Source: Thermoleophilia bacterium
GTDB lineage: Bacteria; Actinomycetota; Thermoleophilia; Miltoncostaeales; Miltoncostaeaceae
NCBI GenBank assembly: GCA_029861485.1
Contig: JAOTZF010000060.1
Location: 1-8,993 of the forward strand
DNA: 8,993 nucleotides
Direction: 5' to 3'
Shown here piece after piece: positions 5,861 to 8,993 of the stretch. A program made the translations under genes and the position numbers. Every line of letters begins with the position of its first letter. Position 1 is the first letter of the stretch. The notes beneath the pieces were generated by a model that searched no databases, was not told the origin of the DNA, and saw only the letters and a program-made list of their open reading frames with translations.

Positions 5861-6259
5861 ATGGCCCTCACGGCTGCACCGGCCGCTCCCACAGGACCAC
5901 ACGACACCCCCGCTTCATCCGTGACCCGATTCGCCGCGGAGTTGGCGACGTGGATCGCCGGCCCGTGGGCCGCAGCAGAGCTTGCCGGAGGGCCGTGGGC
6001 CATCCTGCCGGCGGCGCTCGTGCTCGTCGCGGCGCCGGCGGTCTTCTCGACGGTAGGTGACAAGAAGACGATCCTCGTTCCGACGCCCGGACCGGTCCGG
6101 TTGGCGATCGAGCTCGTGCTCGCCGCCATCGGGGTGGTGAGCGCTTGGCTCGTCGGCCTGTCTGGGCCGCGTTGCCGGTCAGCGCCGTCGTCGCCCGTGA
6201 TGCTGGTCACAAATGCCCGGCGCTTCCGTTGGCTGGCGCAAGGGGCGCCTCTGGAGTAG
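5861..6259 (+). CDS. YrdB/DUF2568-like membrane protein, C-terminal part locally out of frame
   Basis: As sequenced it is a 132-aa protein. A first helix (about 22-42) begins TRFAAELATWIAG. A second hydrophobic segment lies at about 45-62. The hallmark VPTPGPVRLAIELVL (about 73-87) then leads into a third helix. These features match small actinobacterial YrdB-like (DUF2568) membrane proteins of unknown function. The C-terminus is odd. Between about 6157 and 6196 the listed frame gives a polar, Arg/Ser/Pro-rich stretch (LSGPRCRSAPSS). The neighbouring frame gives PVWAALPVSAVVA, which looks like the family's missing Trp-Ala motif and fourth helix; after 6196 the original frame resumes sensibly with VMLVTNARRFRWL. 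Two compensating one-base indels are therefore likely. ATG at 5861 has only a weak GCGAAG before it. The in-frame GTG at 5921 (VTRFAAEL) is an alternative start closer to the family's usual N-terminus. Confidence 0.65.
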   Translation: MALTAAPAAPTGPHDTPASSVTRFAAELATWIAGPWAAAELAGGPWAILPAALVLVAAPAVFSTVGDKKTILVPTPGPVRLAIELVLAAIGVVSAWLVGLSGPRCRSAPSSPVMLVTNARRFRWLAQGAPLE

Positions 6260-6338
6260 CACCCGGAAGCCTCAGTGGGCATGCGCCGATCACGGCCCGT
6301 AGGGTCATTGCGTCGAAGAATCGGCGAGTGAGGACGGT

Positions 6339-7325
6339 ATGCGACGCAGACCATTCGGCCGGATTGGCTTCAGCGCCTCCGTTGTCGGGTTCGGCGCCTG
6401 GGCGATCGGGGCCAGTTGGGGAGAGGTGTCGGAGGCCGACGCAATGGCGGCGCTCCACGCGTCGGTCGACGCCGGCACCAACTTCTTCGATACGGCCGAC
6501 GTCTACGGCGATGGCCGCTCGGAGCGGCTGATCGCACGCCTTCGTCGCGAGCGGCCGGAGGCGGACCTGTTCGTCGCGACCAAGGCGGGGCGGCGCCTCG
6601 ACCCGCATGTCGCCGATGGGTACAACGCGGCGAACCTCCAGGCGTTCATCAAGCGCAGTCGCGAGAACCTCGAGATGGACACCCTCGACCTGGTGCAGCT
6701 GCACTGCCCGCCGACGGACGTCTACTACCGGCCCGAGCTCTTCGAGGCGATGGACGAGATGGTCGACCGGGGCCTGATCCACAACTACGGCGTCAGCGTG
6801 GAGCGGGTCGAGGAGGCTCTGAAGGCCATCGAGTACCCGAACGTCGCCTCCGTGCAGATCGTCTTCAACGCCTTCCGGCTCCGCCCGGCCGAGCGCTTCC
6901 TCGCCGAGGCCGCGAAGCGCGACGTTGCCGTGATCGCGCGCGTGCCGCTGGCGAGCGGCCTGCTGACGGGGAAGATGAGCGCCGACTCGGTATTTGGAAG
7001 CGACGACCACCGCAACTTCAACCGCGAGGGGCAGGCCTTCGACGTGGGTGAGACGTTCGCCGGGGTCCCATTCGAGGTGGGTCTTCAAGCGGTGGAGGAA
7101 CTGCGCGCCTGGGTGCCCGACGGCGAGCCGATGGCGGCGTTTGCGCTGCGGTGGGTCCTCACGTTCGAGCAGGTCTCGACCGTGATCCCCGGGGCCAAGA
7201 ACGCGGCGCAGGCGGCGGCGAACGCGGCCGCAGGTGGCGGCGAACCGCTCTCAGACGAGGCGATGGCCGCGGTTCGCGACGTCTACGAGCGCCTGATCAG
7301 GCCTCATGTGCACCAGCGCTGGTGA
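6339..7325 (+). CDS. Aldo/keto reductase family oxidoreductase
   Basis: A complete 328-aa cytoplasmic (alpha/beta)8-barrel NAD(P)H-dependent reductase of usual length for the family. The catalytic tetrad is intact: D51 and Y56 in FFDTADVYGDGRSE, K82 in VATKAG, and H122 in DLVQLHCPP. The C-terminal cofactor region includes ALRWVLTFEQVSTVIPGAKN (about 267-286), matching the conserved 'vipGakn' segment that binds the cofactor phosphate or adenine. ATG at 6339 is preceded by GTGAGGAC, an acceptable ribosome binding site. Such enzymes reduce aldehydes, ketones or oxidised sugars; the substrate cannot be read from sequence. It stands alone on the plus strand, 79 bp after the DUF2568-like gene, and converges with a broken Gfo/Idh/MocA oxidoreductase 16 bp beyond its stop. 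A former sugar or polyol redox pair is possible but is only an inference. Confidence 0.93.
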   Translation: MRRRPFGRIGFSASVVGFGAWAIGASWGEVSEADAMAALHASVDAGTNFFDTADVYGDGRSERLIARLRRERPEADLFVATKAGRRLDPHVADGYNAANLQAFIKRSRENLEMDTLDLVQLHCPPTDVYYRPELFEAMDEMVDRGLIHNYGVSVERVEEALKAIEYPNVASVQIVFNAFRLRPAERFLAEAAKRDVAVIARVPLASGLLTGKMSADSVFGSDDHRNFNREGQAFDVGETFAGVPFEVGLQAVEELRAWVPDGEPMAAFALRWVLTFEQVSTVIPGAKNAAQAAANAAAGGGEPLSDEAMAAVRDVYERLIRPHVHQRW

Positions 7326-7341
7326 GCGCCGCTACAGGAGC

Positions 7342-8242
7342 CTAGGCCGCCACCGGTAGCTCGGGAACGCTCGTCCACGTCCCGTCGCTCTCACTCGAGG
7401 CCAGGGCGGCCTCGACGAACTGGATGCCCCGCAGGCCGTCCTCGGCATTTGGGAAGTGCGTGGCGAGCGGGTCGGGCGCGATGCCGGCACGACGGGCCAC
7501 GATCGCCTCGGCCGCGTCGGAGTAGATGGTGGCGAAGCCCTCATGGAAGCCCTCGGGATGGCCCCTGACGATGCGGGAGGCGCGCGCGGACAAGGCAAGC
7601 GTGCCCGGCCCGTTTGGGGTTCGCAGCTCCGCGGGGCGGTCCAGCGGGCGGAACCACAGCCGGGTCGGCTGTTCCTGGGCCCACTCGACCGAGCCCTTCG
7701 TGCCGCTGACGCGAATTCGCAGACAGTTCTCGACGCCCGCCGCGGCCTGCGTGACCCAGAAGCTGCCTCGCGCGCCGTTGTCGAAGCGGAGCATCGCCCC
7801 CCCCATAGTCGTGCACCAGGCGATTGGGCACGATGGTGCCGATCATGGCCGCCACTTCGGCGACCTCGAGGCCCGAGATGAACCTCACGAGGTTATGGGC
7901 ATGGGTGCCGATGTCGCCCATGACGAGCGATGGCCCGCCCCGCACCGGGTCGTAGCGCCAGGGCAGTCCGTCGCTCGGGTCTGGATCGTCCTCGTTCGCC
8001 TTGCCCCCCTGCACGTACTCCACCTGCACGAGGCGGATATCTCCCAGCTGCCCATCGGCCGCCATGGCGCGCGCTTGGCGCACCATCGGATAGCCGGTGT
8101 AGTTGTGCGTAAGGCAGTACACGAGGTCCGAGGCGCGCACGGCGGCGAGCACGTCTGCGGCTTCCTCGGCCGTATTCGCCATCGGCTTGTCGCAGATGAC
8201 GTCGAAGTCCAACTCCAGCGCGGCCACCGCATAGTCGGCCAA
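7342..8242 (-). pseudogene. Gfo/Idh/MocA-family oxidoreductase, N-terminally truncated and frameshifted
   Basis: Family sequence begins abruptly at about 8242 (LADYAVAALELDFDVICDKP). The CDKP motif carries the catalytic-site lysine, LVYCLTHNYTGYPMVRQARA follows, and GDIGTHAHN supplies the Asp and His of the active site. The frame fails at about 7804, after VHDYGG, in a run of eight G (minus strand). In the next frame the protein resumes as GAMLRFDNGARGSFWVTQAAAG and continues to TAG at 7342-7344. Seven G instead of eight would restore one continuous frame. The first 100 or so residues, the NAD(P)-binding Rossmann half with GxGxxG, are absent. The space before the gene is occupied by the divergent YegP-type gene only about 145 bp away. 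Without cofactor binding the product cannot be an active dehydrogenase. Parts could be sequencing or assembly error, especially the G-run. Confidence 0.85.
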
Positions 8243-8243
8243 G

Positions 8244-8303
8244 GAGCTCCTCGCGGACGAGGCCCTGCGGGCCGATCGGCCTGATGTCGTCGCGATCATG
8301 ACC
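8244..8303 (+). pseudogene. Inverted fragment of the Gfo/Idh/MocA gene
   Basis: On the plus strand this piece reads ELLADEALRADRPDVVAIMT. That closely resembles the stretch of Gfo/Idh proteins just before the TPN(D/H)xH motif, which is exactly the part missing from the minus-strand pseudogene next to it, but in the opposite orientation. The 7-bp inverted repeats CCTCGCG (8249-8255) and CGCGAGG (8318-8324) flank it. Flipping 8256-8317 in silico joins the fragment in frame to the minus-strand remnant (VVAIMT...LADYAVAAL). This is an inference from a short match. Confidence 0.45.
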
Positions 8304-8329
8304 GATGAGGCCGAGCTCGCGAGGTCCAC

Positions 8330-8359
8330 TTGTGGTCGGCGGCAGGACCCGGCTAGCGT
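8330..8359 (+). promoter_or_regulatory. Possible promoter of the YegP-type gene
   Basis: TTGTGG (8330-8335) and TAGCGT (8354-8359) are separated by 18 bp and lie 28 bp before the ATG at 8388. Similarity to the sigma-70 consensus is moderate. The position is sensible because this is the first gene of the rightward unit. Confidence 0.35.
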
Positions 8360-8387
8360 CATTTCCACGACCACGGGGGGAGAGGCG

Positions 8388-8720
8388 ATGCCCGGGAAAT
8401 TCGAGCTCAAGAAGAGCTCAGATGATCAGTTCTACTTCAACCTCAAGGCCGGCAACGGCCAAGTCATCCTGACCAGCGAGCTCTATACCTCCAAGAGCAG
8501 CGCGAACAAGGGCATCGCGTCGGTGCGCAAGAACTGCTCGCTCGACACCTGTTTCCATCGCCATACGTCCAAGGCCGGACAGCCGTGCTTCGTGTTGAAG
8601 GCGCGAAACGGCGAGACCATCGGCGCAAGTCAGATGTACGCCTCGTCGTCCTCGTGCGAGAAGGGGATCGCGGCCGTCAAAGCCAACGGCGGCTCCGAAC
8701 GGGTCGACGATCGGACCTAG
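8388..8720 (+). CDS. YegP-type DUF1508 domain protein
   Basis: A 110-aa soluble protein made of two DUF1508 repeats. Repeat one (about 3-50) contains FYFNLKAGNGQVILTSELYTS and NKGIASVRKN. Repeat two (about 56-102) contains CFVLKARNGETIGASQMYAS and EKGIAAVKAN. The length and paired structure match Escherichia coli YegP and its many bacterial relatives, whose biochemical role is not established. I choose ATG at 8388, with GGGGGGAGAGG just before it. The frame extends upstream to another ATG at 8298, but that portion is not family-like and overlaps the promoter region and the oxidoreductase fragment. Four cysteines (C50, C55, C67, C90) are unusual for this normally Cys-poor family. A Nudix gene follows after 16 bp in the same direction, so the two are probably cotranscribed. 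Confidence 0.88.
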   Translation: MPGKFELKKSSDDQFYFNLKAGNGQVILTSELYTSKSSANKGIASVRKNCSLDTCFHRHTSKAGQPCFVLKARNGETIGASQMYASSSSCEKGIAAVKANGGSERVDDRT

Positions 8721-8736
8721 CCGGGCTGCCGCCGCG

Positions 8737-8993
8737 GTGCCCACGCAGGCCGCAGGCATCGTGCTGTTCCGCATGGCCGAAGGGGACGGGGGACGGGCCG
8801 ACCTCGAAGTGCTGATCGCCCATATGGGAGGTCCGTTCTGGAGCAACAAGGACGAGCGCGCCTGGTCGATTCCCAAGGGTGAGATCGAGCCCGAGGAGAC
8901 ACCCGAGCAGGCGGCGCGGAGGGAGTTCGAGGAGGAGCTCGGCTCGGCTCCTCCCGATGGGCCGCTCGTCCTGTTGGGCGATTTCCCCCAATC
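8737..8993 (+). CDS. Nudix hydrolase, N-terminal part (runs off right edge)
   Basis: The frame is open from GTG at 8737 to the end of the window, 85 residues plus two bases. It begins with a beta strand typical of Nudix proteins (AAGIVLFR, residues 5-12), then LEVLIAHMGGPFW, AWSIPKGEIE and a complete Nudix box. The box runs from G at about residue 50 (GEIEPEE) through REFEEELG, with the metal-binding glutamates in the REFEEE helix. The order GGPFW...AWSIPKGE is typical of the COG4119 group of Nudix proteins, predicted to cleave nucleoside-diphosphate-linked substrates with Mg2+. The GTG start is chosen because it gives the usual short N-terminus; no clear ribosome binding site precedes it. 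It lies 16 bp after the YegP-type gene, so coupling or cotranscription would explain this. The C-terminal part is outside the window. Confidence 0.85.
   Translation, partial: MPTQAAGIVLFRMAEGDGGRADLEVLIAHMGGPFWSNKDERAWSIPKGEIEPEETPEQAARREFEEELGSAPPDGPLVLLGDFPQ

Noticed and set aside
6207..7088. Long minus-strand frame (293 codons) opposite the aldo/keto reductase
   Set aside because: It is the complement of a gene with an intact catalytic tetrad. The open frame is a by-product of GC-rich codon usage.
7326..7341. Terminator between the aldo/keto reductase and the convergent oxidoreductase remnant
   Set aside because: Only 16 bp separate the two stops and no stem-loop with a T-tract is visible there.
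8298..8387. Upstream ATG at 8298 for the YegP-type gene
   Set aside because: The extra 30 residues are not family-like and overlap the putative promoter and the inverted oxidoreductase fragment. ATG at 8388 has a purine-rich ribosome binding site.

Overview
This is a high-GC window (roughly two thirds or more G+C) with strong GC bias at third codon positions, GTG starts and gene families common in Actinomycetota. A soil-type or deep-branching actinobacterium (Thermoleophilia-like) is my inference; there is no rRNA or other marker to prove it. I see no tRNA, rRNA, CRISPR array, insertion sequence or phage gene.

Layout. At the left edge is the 3' part of an unrecognised plus-strand gene (2-421). 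It runs tail to tail, with an 11-bp overlap, into a five-gene minus-strand operon that occupies 411-5293. In transcription order the operon holds an ArsR-family repressor, a 78-aa YgaP-type (DUF2892) membrane protein, a 702-aa MMPL/RND exporter, a CstB-like persulfide dioxygenase-rhodanese fusion and a TauE/SafE permease. The first three genes are coupled by ATGA overlaps, and the next junctions are 24 and 46 nt. A promoter lies just upstream, and a perfect 6-bp inverted repeat fills its -35/-10 spacer, a textbook position for an autorepressor.

Taken together, the operon looks like a reactive-sulfur (sulfide/persulfide) detoxification unit. The repressor would sense sulfane sulfur or another thiol-reactive or metal signal. 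The dioxygenase-rhodanese would oxidise low-molecular-weight persulfide to sulfite and thiosulfate. TauE/SafE would export the product, and the DUF2892 protein would supply a membrane partner. The MMPL exporter inside such a unit is unusual and is the best candidate here for an undescribed component.

The plus-strand side from 5356 onward begins with about 325 bp without a convincing gene (it holds a strong GC hairpin). It continues with a 29-aa single-span membrane peptide that has a very good ribosome binding site, a YrdB/DUF2568-like membrane protein whose C-terminus appears locally out of frame, and an intact aldo/keto reductase (6339-7325). Convergent to the reductase is a broken Gfo/Idh/MocA oxidoreductase. 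It lacks its N-terminal Rossmann half, carries a frameshift in an 8-G run, and has what looks like a small inverted piece of itself at its 5' end.

The right edge carries a YegP-type DUF1508 protein and the start of a Nudix hydrolase that runs off the window. Lesions are concentrated in 5861-8330. They are either real decay or base-calling/assembly error, and raw reads would decide.
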